From Lactococcus garvieae subsp. garvieae (GTDB lineage: Bacteria > Bacillota > Bacilli > Lactobacillales > Streptococcaceae), in NCBI RefSeq assembly GCF_029024465.1, contig NZ_CP118950.1:434001-498000 (forward strand): DNA of 64,000 nt. The letters are read 5' to 3'. Positions 43,402 through 53,011 of the stretch are shown here, one piece after another. The position numbers and the translations under genes are program-made. How positions within the stretch are numbered: the stretch's first letter is position 1; each line of letters opens with the position of its first letter. The notes under the pieces are model-generated. The model made no database searches and was not told where the DNA came from. It worked only from the letters and a program-made list of their open reading frames with translations.

Positions 43402-45306
43402 ATGGAAATCAAAGATTTACTCAAAACAGAAGTCATGATTTTGGACCTTCAAGCAACGACAAAAGAAGCTGCTGTTGATGAAATGGTCAACAAATTAGTC
43501 GCAGAAGGCTATGTCAGTGATTTTGATACCTTTAAAGCTGGAATTATGGCTCGTGAAGCGCAAACTTCAACAGGTCTGGGCGATGGTATTGCCATGCCAC
43601 ACAGCAAGAACAAAGCAGTTAATGAAGCTGTTGTCCTGTTTGCCAAATCAAATGCCGGTGTGGATTACGCTGCCTTAGATGGACAGCCTGTCAATCTTTT
43701 CTTCATGATTGCAGCACCAGAAGGAGCCAATGACACTCACTTGGAAGCTTTGGCACAACTTTCTAAGTTCCTCTTGCAAGCTGGATTTACAGACAAAGTA
43801 AAAGCAGCAAAATATCCGCGTCAAGTTTTAGAGCTTTTCTCTGAAGAAACTGAAGAAATTGAGCAAGTCACTGATAGCGAACATTATGTTTTAGCCGTAA
43901 CAGCATGTACAACAGGTATTGCGCATACATATATGGCTGAAGAAGCACTTAAAAAACAAGCTGCTGAAATGGGCATCGCCATTAAAGTTGAAACAAATGG
44001 TGCCCGTGGTATTGACCACAAACTGACTTCCGAAGATATCCAAAAAGCTGATGGTATCATTGTTGCAGCGGATAAGAAAGTGGAAATGAACCGTTTTGCA
44101 GGAAAACCGATGGTGCAAGTTCCTGTGGCTGCTGCTATTCGTCAACCAGAAGAACTCATTAACAAGGCAGTTTCTGGTAATGCACCAAAATTTGAAGCCG
44201 ATGCAGCCGATGAGGCAAAAGAAGAAAGCTCTGGCGGTATTGGTAAAGCCTTCTACAAACACCTTATGGGTGGTGTATCAGCAATGTTACCATTCGTTGT
44301 TGGGGGTGGTATCTTGATTGCTCTTGCCTTCTTGATAGACCAGTCGATGGGTGTTCCTAAAGATCAATTGGCTAATCTTGGTTCTTATCATCCAATTGCA
44401 GCTTACTTTAAAAATATCGGGGGCGCAGCCTTCGCCTTCATGCTTCCTGTCTTAGCTGGTTTTATCGCCAACTCCATTGCAGATAAACCTGGTTTAGTTG
44501 CTGGTTTCGTCGCTGGCTCAATGGCTTCATCTGGTCTTGCCTTTGGCAAACTTGATCCAGCAACAATGATTCCTTCTGGTTTCCTTGGCGCTTTAGTTGG
44601 TGGTTTCATTGCGGGTGGTGTCATCATCCTCTTGCGCAAACTTTTGACTGTTTTGCCTAAATCGTTGGATGGGATTAAAGCAATCTTGATTTTCCCACTT
44701 TTAGGTACATTCATCACTGGATTGCTCATGCTTTTCATCAATATCCCAATGGCAGCAATCAATACAGGTCTTTCAAACTTCTTGAATAGCTTGAGCGGCG
44801 CTTCAGCTTTAGTACTTGGTATTATTGTTGGGGGGATGATGGCAGTTGACCTTGGTGGTCCAATCAACAAAGCCGCTTATATCTTCGGTACAGGAACATT
44901 GGCCGCAAGTGTTGCTACTGGTGGCTCAGTTGTGATGGCAGCGGTTATGGCTGGTGGTATGGTTCCACCTCTTGCAACTACAGTTGCCGTCCTCTTCTTC
45001 AAAAATAAATTTACCAAAGAAGAACGTCAATCAGGTTTGACAAATATTGTTATGGGACTTTCATTTATTACAGAAGGTTCAATTCCATTTGGTGCTGCTG
45101 ACCCAGCGCGTGCCATTCCTTCATTTGTTGTTGGTTCAGCCTTAGCAGGTGGACTCGTTGGTGCGGCAGGTCTTAAATTAATGGCGCCACACGGTGGTAT
45201 CTTCGTCTTAGCCCTCACAAATGGCCCACTTTTATACCTTCTCTTTGTTTTGATTGGTGCTCTTGTTTCAGGTTTGATGTTCGGTTATTTGAAAAAAGAA
45301 AAATAA
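43402..45306 (+). CDS. fruA: Fructose PTS transporter EIIABC (FruA)
   Basis: 634-residue fused permease that imports fructose and phosphorylates it to fructose-1-phosphate. Domains in order: EIIA (about 1-145; phosphoryl His in GIAMPHSKN), EIIB (about 165-260; Cys in AVTACTTGIAHTYMAEEAL) and EIIC (about 285-630; ten or so membrane helices with the FITEGSIPFGAADP motif). Domain order A-B-C is that of Gram-positive FruA. Last gene of fruRKA. Confidence 0.95.
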   Translation: MEIKDLLKTEVMILDLQATTKEAAVDEMVNKLVAEGYVSDFDTFKAGIMAREAQTSTGLGDGIAMPHSKNKAVNEAVVLFAKSNAGVDYAALDGQPVNLFFMIAAPEGANDTHLEALAQLSKFLLQAGFTDKVKAAKYPRQVLELFSEETEEIEQVTDSEHYVLAVTACTTGIAHTYMAEEALKKQAAEMGIAIKVETNGARGIDHKLTSEDIQKADGIIVAADKKVEMNRFAGKPMVQVPVAAAIRQPEELINKAVSGNAPKFEADAADEAKEESSGGIGKAFYKHLMGGVSAMLPFVVGGGILIALAFLIDQSMGVPKDQLANLGSYHPIAAYFKNIGGAAFAFMLPVLAGFIANSIADKPGLVAGFVAGSMASSGLAFGKLDPATMIPSGFLGALVGGFIAGGVIILLRKLLTVLPKSLDGIKAILIFPLLGTFITGLLMLFINIPMAAINTGLSNFLNSLSGASALVLGIIVGGMMAVDLGGPINKAAYIFGTGTLAASVATGGSVVMAAVMAGGMVPPLATTVAVLFFKNKFTKEERQSGLTNIVMGLSFITEGSIPFGAADPARAIPSFVVGSALAGGLVGAAGLKLMAPHGGIFVLALTNGPLLYLLFVLIGALVSGLMFGYLKKEK

Positions 45307-45327
45307 GGGTTTAAATAACAAAAAAGC

Positions 45328-45356
45328 TTGAATTTCAGGAACAAATCTGTTAGAAT
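45328..45356 (+). promoter_or_regulatory. rpmE2 promoter
   Basis: TTGAAT (45328-45333), 17-bp spacer, TAGAAT (45351-45356) with upstream TGT (extended -10). The leader holds a hairpin, CTTTGG/CCAAGG, around 45373-45395, possibly regulatory. Confidence 0.7.
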
Positions 45357-45417
45357 ATTAAGGTCTAACAAACTTTGGTCTGGCAAACAGTCCAAGGCAG
45401 AAAGGAAATTTTGCAAA

Positions 45418-45660
45418 ATGAAAAAAGACATCCATCCTAATTACCAACCTGTTGTGTTCTTGGATACAACTACTGGTTTTAAATTCTTGAGCGGTTCAAC
45501 TAAAGGTTCGAAAGAAACTGTTGAATGGGAAGACGGAAACACTTATCCATTGATTCGTGTGGAAATCTCTTCTGACTCACACCCATTCTACACTGGCCGT
45601 CAAAAATTCCAAGCAGCGGACGGACGTATCGCTCGTTTCAACAAGAAATATGGAAAATAA
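45418..45660 (+). CDS. rpmE2: 50S ribosomal protein L31, type B
   Basis: 80-residue ribosomal protein of the zinc-independent type B: the [21 protein letters not shown]-terminus without the CXXC ribbon of type A, and the [19 protein letters not shown] tail. ATG 45418 follows AAGGAAA. It has its own promoter and a terminator, so it is monocistronic. Confidence 0.95.
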   Translation: MKKDIHPNYQPVVFLDTTTGFKFLSGSTKGSKETVEWEDGNTYPLIRVEISSDSHPFYTGRQKFQAADGRIARFNKKYGK

Positions 45661-45661
45661 G

Positions 45662-45682
45662 AAAGTGCTTCGGCGCTTTTTT
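45662..45682 (+). terminator. Terminator of rpmE2 with UUCG tetraloop
   Basis: AAAGTGC-ttcg-GCGCTTT directly after the stop codon, with a T run: a very stable C(UUCG)G hairpin. Confidence 0.92.
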
Positions 45683-45780
45683 ATTATCGCTCAAATTTAC
45701 TATAGTAAACCAAGACCAAAAGGCAACACATTCTGAACATCTTTTAGTTCATGGGGCTATAAAAATTAAAAAAAATATCA

Positions 45781-45838
45781 TATAATAGAAGCAGATAGTA
45801 TACACATATAAAAATAAAGGCATGCGTGAATGTGCCTT
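45781..45838 (+). promoter_or_regulatory. Promoter -10 and leader hairpin of the YceD gene
   Basis: TATAAT at 45781-45786; the leader then folds as AAGGCA (45817-45822) / TGCCTT (45833-45838) followed by CTTTT, which could be a weak attenuator. Confidence 0.45.
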
Positions 45839-45876
45839 CTTTTAAACTCACTATAAAGATAAAGGAAAAATGAAAT

Positions 45877-46428
45877 ATGAAATGGTCTATTTTAGAAGTA
45901 TCAAAAAAGAAAAGAATTAAATTTGAGGAAGAGCTTGATTTAACGCAGGAACTTAAGCAGCGTTCAGAAGAAATTCTTGATGCAAAACCTGTAAAAGTTC
46001 AAGGACAAATCGCCTATGATGACGGTATCTATTACTTGGATTATACACTTGAAGTGGATTTGACTTTGCCTTCATCACGCAGCTTAAAGCCAGTAGAGTA
46101 TCTCATGTCTATTGCTGTGAATGAAGCCTTCACCACAGATGAGTTTCTTAAAAAGAATGAAGATTTACTGGACAGTGACATGATATTTACATTGGAAGCA
46201 GATTGGATTAGTCTATCAGAATCGGTAGCTGATAATATTCTTTTAGAAATTCCTTTGCAAATTTTAGCAGAAGATGAGAAAGCTGGAGCCGCAAGTCTAC
46301 CTTCTGGTAAGAATTGGTCTGTCTTGTCTGAAGCAGACTATCAGAAGCAAAAAGAAGAAGAAGCAGATAAAGAAAATAAATCACCTTTTGCAGGATTGGC
46401 AGATCTCTTTTCCGAAGAAAAAAATTAA
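45877..46428 (+). CDS. YceD/DUF177 family protein
   Basis: 183-residue acidic protein of the YceD (DUF177) family, implicated in ribosomal RNA or ribosome metabolism; in most bacteria its gene precedes rpmF (L32). The N-terminal WSILEVSKKKRIKFEEELDL and the central ALEVDLTLPSSRSLKPVEY-like block (YTLEVDLTLPSSRSLKPVEY, residues about 57-76) fit the family; the usual CXXC is absent, as in other lactic acid bacteria. No rpmF follows here; the CovR-type regulator does. Confidence 0.8.
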   Translation: MKWSILEVSKKKRIKFEEELDLTQELKQRSEEILDAKPVKVQGQIAYDDGIYYLDYTLEVDLTLPSSRSLKPVEYLMSIAVNEAFTTDEFLKKNEDLLDSDMIFTLEADWISLSESVADNILLEIPLQILAEDEKAGAASLPSGKNWSVLSEADYQKQKEEEADKENKSPFAGLADLFSEEKN

Positions 46429-46447
46429 GAAAAATCTCATAAAACAC

Positions 46448-46476
46448 TTGCAACAAAATTACAATTATATTATAAT
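46448..46476 (+). promoter_or_regulatory. covR promoter
   Basis: TTGCAA (46448-46453), 17-bp spacer, TATAAT (46471-46476), 54 nt before the regulator ATG. Confidence 0.8.
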
Positions 46477-46529
46477 TTCATTATAGAGGAAATAAAATTA
46501 AAAAGAAAAGATATTAATGAGGCTAAACT

Positions 46530-47225
46530 ATGAATTCATCTAAACGTATTTTGATTATCGAAGACGATAAAAACATTGCGAGATTTGTTTCACTTGAGCT
46601 TGAACACGAAGGATACCAAACTGCGGTTCAAGGCAATGGTCGTAAAGGTCTTGAAGAAGCAATGTCAAAAGATTATGATTTGATTTTGCTTGACTTAATG
46701 CTCCCAGAGCTTGATGGCTTTGAGGTTGCACGACGCTTACGCCGTGAGAAAGATACACATATTATTATGATGACTGCACGTGATTCGACAATGGACCGTG
46801 TAGCAGGTCTTGATATTGGCGCAGATGACTATATTACAAAACCATTTGCTATTGAAGAATTGTTAGCGCGTGTCCGCTCACTCTTCCGTCGTGAAGATCA
46901 TATCCACACGATTGAAAAGTCCGACAATACTTCATTCCGTGATTTGGTAATTGATAAGACCAACCGTACTGTACACCGTGGAAAAAAAGTTATTGACCTT
47001 ACACGCCGTGAGTACGATTTGCTTTTGACACTGATGCAAAATGTAGGTGATGTCGTAACACGTGAATACTTGGTTTCTGAAGTATGGGGTTACGAAGAAG
47101 GTACAGAAACAAACGTTGTGGACGTTTATATCCGTTATCTGCGTAACAAAATTGACGTGGAGGGCCGTGAAAGCTATATCCAAACGGTTCGTGGTATGGG
47201 ATATGTCATGCGTGACCGCAAATAA
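46530..47225 (+). CDS. covR: OmpR-family response regulator CovR (CsrR/LlrA)
   Basis: 231-residue two-component regulator. Receiver domain with the acidic pocket DD at 12-13, phospho-acceptor Asp55 in LLDLMLPELDG and Lys in ITKPFAIEELL; C-terminal winged helix (RREYDLLLTLMQN; TNVVDVYIRYLRNKI). Identity in key blocks points to CovR of streptococci and LlrA of L. lactis, which control surface, stress and acid-response genes. The partner kinase lies 88 nt downstream behind an intercistronic hairpin. Confidence 0.92.
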   Translation: MNSSKRILIIEDDKNIARFVSLELEHEGYQTAVQGNGRKGLEEAMSKDYDLILLDLMLPELDGFEVARRLRREKDTHIIMMTARDSTMDRVAGLDIGADDYITKPFAIEELLARVRSLFRREDHIHTIEKSDNTSFRDLVIDKTNRTVHRGKKVIDLTRREYDLLLTLMQNVGDVVTREYLVSEVWGYEEGTETNVVDVYIRYLRNKIDVEGRESYIQTVRGMGYVMRDRK

Positions 47226-47248
47226 TATAGGGAAGATGTAAGAAGATT

Positions 47249-47269
47249 TCTAGTGGTTTTGCCACTAGA
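47249..47269 (+). terminator. Hairpin between covR and covS
   Basis: TCTAGTGG-ttttg-CCACTAGA (perfect 8 bp) followed by TTTATTCCTTTTA, a weak terminator or attenuator that would let only part of the transcripts continue into the kinase gene. Confidence 0.65.
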
Positions 47270-47313
47270 TTTATTCCTTTTATGGCGATGAAAAGAAATA
47301 GAAAAAATGCGAC

Positions 47314-48804
47314 ATGGTAAAATTTTTTGATTCGAAGAAGAAAAAAACAGAAAGTCTTCCCGAGCGTAAGCGAAGCATCATGCTCCGTTGGGCATTTGCA
47401 AATACGATTTTTTGTTTTATTACCTTCACTATTTTTACAGTATTGGTTTATCAATTGACCATTACAACCTTCATCAATTCTGAAAAAGAGGATATGATGA
47501 AAGCTCTGGATAATGTTGAGCAAAGTTTGTCCCAATCGGAAAGCACACTGTCGGAAGAAAATCTGGCGAATTATTTGGCTTATGCCAAAGACTATACAGC
47601 CTCCAGTCAGGGTAAAGAAAATGAGCTAGAAACACTTGGAAGTATGATTGGCTCTAGGAAGTCCTTTTATGTTTTTGACGTCGGTGAAAATTTGATTTAC
47701 TCGACCAATTCTCATGGCTTCCCTCTAAAAAAAGACGTGGGGGATGGCACTCATGCTGTACGTACATTTGGTGAATATTCTGGTTATTTGGTGGAACGAC
47801 CGGTTTATTCTAATAAAACAGGTAAGCTGATTGGCTATGTACAGGCTTTCTATGATATGAGTTATTATTATAGCGTGCGAACAAAGTTACTGATTGCCCT
47901 GATTATCTTAGAGATTATTGCTCTCTTTATCGCTCAGTTTGTCGGTTATTTTATGGCGAGTCGTTACATCAAGCCTCTGGAACGGTTGCACGATGCGATT
48001 ACTACACGTGCCAATAACTTGAAGGCGGATTTCAAACCTGTAGTGATTCAAACAGGTGATGAAATTGAAGAACTGGCGACTGTTTATAATGACATGATGA
48101 TCAAGCTTAACGATTATGTTGATCAGCAGAAACGTTTTGTTTCTGATGTCAGTCACGAGTTACGTACGCCACTTGCGGTTTTGGATGGTCATTTGAATCT
48201 CTTGAACCGTTGGGGGAAAAACGATCCCGAAGTGCTTGAGGAGTCTTTACAGGCCAGTATAGAAGAAGTGAGTACGATGAGAACAATGTTGGAAGAGATG
48301 CTTGCATTGGCCCGTCTTGAAAACATCGATTTTCAAGATGAAGACCTTATCTGTGATCCGACAGAAGTTTCTAATTTCCTTAAGAAAAACTTCCTACTTA
48401 TTCATGCTGATTTAAGCTTAACTGTGGAAAATAACTTGTCACCGGGAAGATTGGCTCATATCTACCCGAACCATTATGAACAAGGCTTAAAAATTTTGAT
48501 TGATAATGCTATAAAATATTCGCCTAAAGATCGCCAAGAAGTGAAAATTCATCTAGAAGAAGATGATAAATACATTATCACTACGGTTGAGGATCATGGC
48601 TATGGCATTAGTCAGGAAGATTTAAAACATGTCTTTGAGCGTTTCTTCCGTGCTGATAAAGCGCGAAATCGGGATATAGGAGGCACTGGGCTTGGACTGT
48701 CTATTATCCAACGCATAGTGGAAAACTATGATGGGGAGGTCAGTGTGACTTCTGTTGTAGGTGAGGGATCGAAATTCACTTTAAAAATTCCTAAGATTAA
48801 ATAG
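47314..48804 (+). CDS. covS: Sensor histidine kinase CovS-like
   Basis: 496-residue membrane kinase: two transmembrane helices (about 25-50 and 185-210) enclosing an extracellular sensor, a HAMP linker, then the DHp domain with phospho-His in FVSDVSHELRTPLAVL and the ATPase domain (N box ILIDNAIKYSP, G boxes DHGYGIS and GGTGLGLSI). Paired with CovR by position and by family. No well-placed Shine-Dalgarno is seen before ATG 47314, so expression may be low. Confidence 0.9.
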   Translation: MVKFFDSKKKKTESLPERKRSIMLRWAFANTIFCFITFTIFTVLVYQLTITTFINSEKEDMMKALDNVEQSLSQSESTLSEENLANYLAYAKDYTASSQGKENELETLGSMIGSRKSFYVFDVGENLIYSTNSHGFPLKKDVGDGTHAVRTFGEYSGYLVERPVYSNKTGKLIGYVQAFYDMSYYYSVRTKLLIALIILEIIALFIAQFVGYFMASRYIKPLERLHDAITTRANNLKADFKPVVIQTGDEIEELATVYNDMMIKLNDYVDQQKRFVSDVSHELRTPLAVLDGHLNLLNRWGKNDPEVLEESLQASIEEVSTMRTMLEEMLALARLENIDFQDEDLICDPTEVSNFLKKNFLLIHADLSLTVENNLSPGRLAHIYPNHYEQGLKILIDNAIKYSPKDRQEVKIHLEEDDKYIITTVEDHGYGISQEDLKHVFERFFRADKARNRDIGGTGLGLSIIQRIVENYDGEVSVTSVVGEGSKFTLKIPKIK

Positions 48805-48809
48805 GTATA

Positions 48810-48849
48810 AAAAGCCTAGCAAGTATCTAAACGTACTTTCTAGGCTTTT
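48810..48849 (+). terminator. Intrinsic terminator of covRS
   Basis: AAAAGCCTAG (48810-48819) / CTAGGCTTTT (48840-48849) with an inner AAGTA/TACTT stem. Confidence 0.88.
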
Positions 48850-48896
48850 AGTTTATGCCTCATTCTCTCGAGTTTTTTGATAATTTGAGAAAATTG

Positions 48897-48925
48897 TTGA
48901 CATTCGTTTAAAAAAAGGTTAAGAT
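48897..48925 (+). promoter_or_regulatory. Promoter of the lysine-riboswitch operon
   Basis: TTGACA (48897-48902), 17-bp spacer, TAAGAT (48920-48925). Confidence 0.7.
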
Positions 48926-48949
48926 TTAAAATACAATATACAAATAAAA

Positions 48950-49177
48950 TGATAGAGGTCGCAATGAATAGGAAGTTTTACTGAGCTGGACAAGCGTTGA
49001 AGTAAAACGGAGGAGACATTGCCGAAATGAATTCACTCGTCCAAGTGAGTTTGTTGGGGCAGCAAGGGATACTTGCTGAACTGTCGCAGTTTTGCGGAGT
49101 GCTATTCGTTACTTACTGATAATATGAATCATGTACAACGTTTAGCAACCTCTCTGTGTAAAGGTTGCTTTTTATTT
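48950..49177 (+). promoter_or_regulatory. Lysine riboswitch (L box) with terminator
   Basis: The leader shows the L-box core: GAGGTCGCAAT near 48955, GGAGGAGACATTGCCGAAATGAA ending at 49031 (conserved GCCGAA at 49021), TTGGGGCAGCAAG near 49053, ACTGTC at 49080-49085 and GGAGTGCTAT at 49096-49105 closing helix P1. An intrinsic terminator follows: AGCAACCT (49144-49151) / AGGTTGCT (49162-49169) plus T tail. When lysine binds, the terminator should form, shutting the ABC transporter gene off. The competing antiterminator is not resolved by eye. Confidence 0.9.
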
Positions 49178-49200
49178 GGAAAAATGAAAGAGAGAGTATT

Positions 49201-50772
49201 ATGAGAAGAAAAAACTTATTCTTACTTGTCGCGACGTTGTTTACGGTATTATTTATCGGTAGTTCAAAAGTTAGTGCAGACCAGTTCCGTGTCGGAATGG
49301 AGGCAGCATATGCCCCTTTTAACTGGACACAATATGATGATAGCAACGGTGCTGTCCCTATTGATGGTGTAGATGGCCAATGGGCAAATGGTTACGATGT
49401 ACAAGTTGCAAAAAAACTGGCGGATAAGTTAAATAAAGAATTAGTAATCGTCAAATCAAGTTGGGATGGTTTGCTGCCCGCCCTGAAATCTGGGAAGATT
49501 GATGGCATTATTGCAGGAATGTCACCAACCGCCGAACGTAGAGAACAAATCGCCTTTTCGGAACCGTACTATACTTCTAACCTTGTAATGATGGTCAAAA
49601 GTGGCGGCCCCTTTGCTCAAGCATCGCGCTTAGCAGACTTCTCCGGTGCAAAAATTACCGCTCAGCTGGGAACTTTTCACTATAACATGATTGACCAGAT
49701 TAAAAGTGTGAATAAGCAAACAGCGATGAAAGATTTTTCAAGCATGCGTGTGGCTTTACAAAGTGGTGCCATCGATGGTTATGTCGCTGAACGTCCAGAA
49801 GGGGTCACTGCAGAAAAAGCAAATCCAGACTTCAAAATGATTGAATTTGGCGAAGGAAAAGGTTTCGTCACAAATTCAGATGATACAACAGTCGCAGTAG
49901 GTTTACGTAAAAATGACCCTAACTTGCCTGAGATTAATAGCTTTTTGACAGGTTTTACACCTCAAGATCAAAAAGAACTGATGGACCAAATGATTGCCGC
50001 TCAACCAGAAGCCAAAACCCAAGGCGCTTGGTATGACCAAATTATCAGTATTGTAAGAGATAATGGCAAACAGTTTCTTAATGGTACAGGGATGACCTTA
50101 TTCATCTCTTTGATTGGTACGATTATTGGTACGGTTTTAGGTCTTCTTATTGGTGTTTATCGTACTATTCCAGAAATCAGTAATAAATTTTTAGCCTTTT
50201 TACATAAAGTATTTGGCTGGCTTATTTCCGCTTATATTGAAATTTTCCGTGGTACACCAATGATTGTTCAGGCAATGGTGCTTTACTATGGAACGGCTCT
50301 AGCTTTTGGCTTGAGTTTGGATCGGACCTTAGCTGCGCTAATTATTGTGTCCATCAATACGGGGGCTTATATGTCTGAGATTGTACGTGGTGGTATTTTC
50401 TCTGTAGATCAAGGACAATTTGAAGCTGCACAAGCTATCGGAATGACGCATGGGCAAACTATGCGCAAAGTTGTTCTGCCACAAGTCTTACGAAATATTC
50501 TTCCAGCAACAGGAAATGAATTCGTCATTAACATCAAAGATACATCAGTCTTGTCTGTGATCTCAGTTACGGAGCTCTTTTTCCAAGGGACAACAGTGGC
50601 CCAACAAAACTTTATGTATTTCCAAACCTTTGCTGTAATCTGTGCAATTTACTTTGTCTTAACATTTACAGTGACACGTATTCTACGCTTTGTAGAAAGA
50701 AAAATGGATGGACCAGATGCTTACGTCCCAATCCAAAATCAAATGCAAGTACAAGAACCGGGGGACGCTTAA
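49201..50772 (+). CDS. Amino-acid ABC transporter, fused substrate-binding and permease protein (probably lysine)
   Basis: 523-residue fusion. Signal peptide at about 1-27 (FLLVATLFTVLFIGSSKVSA), a periplasmic-type binding domain (about 28-265; FRVGMEAAYAPFNW, GLLPALKSGKIDGIIAGMSPT), then a HisM/GlnP-type permease with five helices and the EIFRGTPMIVQ and coupling-helix EAAQAIGMTHGQT motifs. Family membership alone suggests polar amino acids; the lysine riboswitch upstream argues for lysine or another basic amino acid. ATG 49201 lies in-frame downstream of a longer open frame but precedes the leader peptide exactly. Confidence 0.9.
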   Translation: MRRKNLFLLVATLFTVLFIGSSKVSADQFRVGMEAAYAPFNWTQYDDSNGAVPIDGVDGQWANGYDVQVAKKLADKLNKELVIVKSSWDGLLPALKSGKIDGIIAGMSPTAERREQIAFSEPYYTSNLVMMVKSGGPFAQASRLADFSGAKITAQLGTFHYNMIDQIKSVNKQTAMKDFSSMRVALQSGAIDGYVAERPEGVTAEKANPDFKMIEFGEGKGFVTNSDDTTVAVGLRKNDPNLPEINSFLTGFTPQDQKELMDQMIAAQPEAKTQGAWYDQIISIVRDNGKQFLNGTGMTLFISLIGTIIGTVLGLLIGVYRTIPEISNKFLAFLHKVFGWLISAYIEIFRGTPMIVQAMVLYYGTALAFGLSLDRTLAALIIVSINTGAYMSEIVRGGIFSVDQGQFEAAQAIGMTHGQTMRKVVLPQVLRNILPATGNEFVINIKDTSVLSVISVTELFFQGTTVAQQNFMYFQTFAVICAIYFVLTFTVTRILRFVERKMDGPDAYVPIQNQMQVQEPGDA

Positions 50773-51510
50773 ATGACAGCAATCTTAGAAATCAATCATT
50801 TAAAAAAATCATTTGGCAGCAATGATGTGCTGAAAGACATTCACTTGACGGTTAATCAAGGCGAAGTTATTTCGATTATTGGTTCATCTGGAAGTGGGAA
50901 ATCAACACTCCTTCGTTCGATTAATTTATTGGAGAAGCCTTCTGGTGGAGAAATAATTTATAAAGGTGAAAATGCTTTAGCAAAAGGCTTCGATATTCCT
51001 AAATACCGCACCCATCTTGGCATGGTTTTTCAAAGCTTCAATTTATTTAACAATATGAATGTTATCGAAAATGTTATGGCTGGGCAAGTTACAGTATTGA
51101 AAAAAAGCCAAGAAGAAGCTCGGACTATTGCGCTCGAGAATCTGGAAAAAGTGGGGATGGCAAGCTTTGCTCATGCCAAACCTGCACAACTCTCAGGAGG
51201 ACAAAAACAACGCGTGGCGATTGCTCGTGCGATTTCCATGAATCCAGACGTGATTTTATTTGACGAACCGACTTCAGCGCTTGATCCCGAAATGGTAGGC
51301 GAGGTCTTACAAACGATGAAGGGATTGGCTGAAACAGGCTTAACAATGGTTATCGTCACCCATGAAATGGAATTCGCGCGTGATGTAAGTGACCGTGTGA
51401 TTTTCATGGATAAAGGGGTTATTGCTGAAGAAGGAAGACCAGAGGAAATCTTTGGGGCTCCGAAAGAAGAACGGACGCGCGCTTTCCTTTCGCGCTTCTT
51501 GAAAGCTTAA
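50773..51510 (+). CDS. Amino-acid ABC transporter ATP-binding protein
   Basis: 245-residue ATPase that energises the preceding permease: Walker [10 protein letters not shown], signature LSGGQKQR, Walker [13 protein letters not shown] and H-loop VTHEMEF. It follows the permease stop codon with no spacer, so translation is coupled. Polar amino acid (GlnQ/HisP) subfamily; specificity is set by its partner. Confidence 0.93.
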   Translation: MTAILEINHLKKSFGSNDVLKDIHLTVNQGEVISIIGSSGSGKSTLLRSINLLEKPSGGEIIYKGENALAKGFDIPKYRTHLGMVFQSFNLFNNMNVIENVMAGQVTVLKKSQEEARTIALENLEKVGMASFAHAKPAQLSGGQKQRVAIARAISMNPDVILFDEPTSALDPEMVGEVLQTMKGLAETGLTMVIVTHEMEFARDVSDRVIFMDKGVIAEEGRPEEIFGAPKEERTRAFLSRFLKA

Positions 51511-51512
51511 AT

Positions 51513-51539
51513 AAAAAGAGCATCAGCTTGCTCTTTTTT
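51513..51539 (+). terminator. Terminator of the lysine transporter operon
   Basis: AAAAAGAGCA (51513-51522) / TGCTCTTTTTT (51529-51539). Confidence 0.88.
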
Positions 51540-51593
51540 CTTTGCAAAAGTCATCTTATTTTCACAGTAAAACTTTCGAATACAAACTCTATA

Positions 51594-51622
51594 TTGAAAA
51601 AATAGGTAAATAGCGGTAAAAT
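51594..51622 (+). promoter_or_regulatory. murD promoter
   Basis: TTGAAA (51594-51599), 17-bp spacer, TAAAAT (51617-51622), 26 nt before the murD ATG. Confidence 0.75.
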
Positions 51623-51648
51623 AGAGGGAAGTAGAAAGAATAGGAACA

Positions 51649-53010
51649 ATGAAAAAAATCAAAACTTTTGAAGAAAAAAAAGTACTCATCCTCGGATTAG
51701 CAAAATCAGGAGAAGCTGCAGCCCGCTTGCTTCATACTCTAGGTGCACATGTAACTGTAAATGACGGAAAGGCTTTTGAAGAAAACCCTGCCGCGCAAGC
51801 CCTCTTGGAAGAAGGCATTGAAGTTATCTGTGGTAGCCATCCCCTTGAACTTTTAGACGAAGATTTTGATTTTATGGTAAAAAATCCAGGTATTCGTTAT
51901 GATAACCCAATGGTAAAGAAAGCATTGGATAAAAAGATTCCAGTTGTTACGGAAGTTGAACTTGCTTACCTTGTTTCGGAAGCCCCAATTATTGGAATTA
52001 CTGGAACCAATGGTAAAACAACAACAACAACGCTTATAGCCGATATTTTAAATGCAGATGGTCAGTCTGCAAAACTAGCAGGAAATATTGGTTTTCCTGC
52101 TTCTGAAGTAGCTGCCCATGCGAGTGCTCAAGATACTTTGGTGATGGAATTGTCAAGTTTTCAATTGATGGGTATTGTGGACTTCAAGCCCCAAATCGCT
52201 CTCATTACCAATATCTTCTCATCACATTTGGATTATCATGGCTCTCAGGAAGCTTATGAAGCTGCAAAATGGCGTATTCAAGAAAACTTAACTTCGGAGC
52301 AATACCTTATTCTCAACTTTAATCAGGAAAAATGCCGTGCTCTAGCAGCGCACACAGCAGCGCAAGTTGTGCCATTTGCCACTGAAAAGAAAGTTGATGG
52401 CGCTTATGCGCAAGAAGGAAAGCTTTATTTCCGTGATGAATTCATCATGGATGCAGCTGACCTAGCTTTGCCTGGAGAACATAATTTAGAGAATGCTCTA
52501 GCAGCAATAGCTGTTGCCAAGCTTTCAGGTGCTAAGAATCAGGCAATCATTGAAGTTTTGACAAGCTTTTCGGGTGTGAAACATCGTTTGCAGTATCTTG
52601 GAGAACTTGCAGGACGTAAGGTCTACAATGATAGCAAAGCCACCAATATATTGGCAACAGAAAAAGCCTTGTCAGGTTTTGAAAACAGTCGCTTATGGCT
52701 CTTAGCGGGCGGACTAGATCGTGGAAATGGCTTTGAAGAACTTGCGGATTCTGTGAGAGGTATTAAAGGTATGGCTCTCTTTGGGGAGACTGCACCAAAA
52801 CTACAAGAGCTTGCTGATCACATGCAGATTCCAACAGTCCATAGTGAAAATGTCGCAACTGCCCTTAAAGAAATTTTTGATAAGACAGAAGAGGGGGACA
52901 CTATTTTACTTAGTCCTGCTTGTGCCAGCTGGGATCAGTACAAGACCTTTGAAGAACGTGGAGATATGTTTATTAAAGCTTTCGAAGAATTGAAAGGTGA
53001 ATGGAAATAG
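51649..53010 (+). CDS. murD: UDP-N-acetylmuramoyl-L-alanine:D-glutamate ligase MurD
   Basis: 453-residue cytoplasmic ligase adding D-Glu to UDP-MurNAc-L-Ala with ATP. N-terminal Rossmann-like UDP-binding domain ([17 protein letters not shown]), central ATPase domain with [13 protein letters not shown] and the [12 protein letters not shown] segment, and C-terminal domain ([28 protein letters not shown]). First gene of murD-murG-divIB, a standard division/wall cluster. Confidence 0.97.
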   Translation: MKKIKTFEEKKVLILGLAKSGEAAARLLHTLGAHVTVNDGKAFEENPAAQALLEEGIEVICGSHPLELLDEDFDFMVKNPGIRYDNPMVKKALDKKIPVVTEVELAYLVSEAPIIGITGTNGKTTTTTLIADILNADGQSAKLAGNIGFPASEVAAHASAQDTLVMELSSFQLMGIVDFKPQIALITNIFSSHLDYHGSQEAYEAAKWRIQENLTSEQYLILNFNQEKCRALAAHTAAQVVPFATEKKVDGAYAQEGKLYFRDEFIMDAADLALPGEHNLENALAAIAVAKLSGAKNQAIIEVLTSFSGVKHRLQYLGELAGRKVYNDSKATNILATEKALSGFENSRLWLLAGGLDRGNGFEELADSVRGIKGMALFGETAPKLQELADHMQIPTVHSENVATALKEIFDKTEEGDTILLSPACASWDQYKTFEERGDMFIKAFEELKGEWK

Positions 53011-53011
53011 T

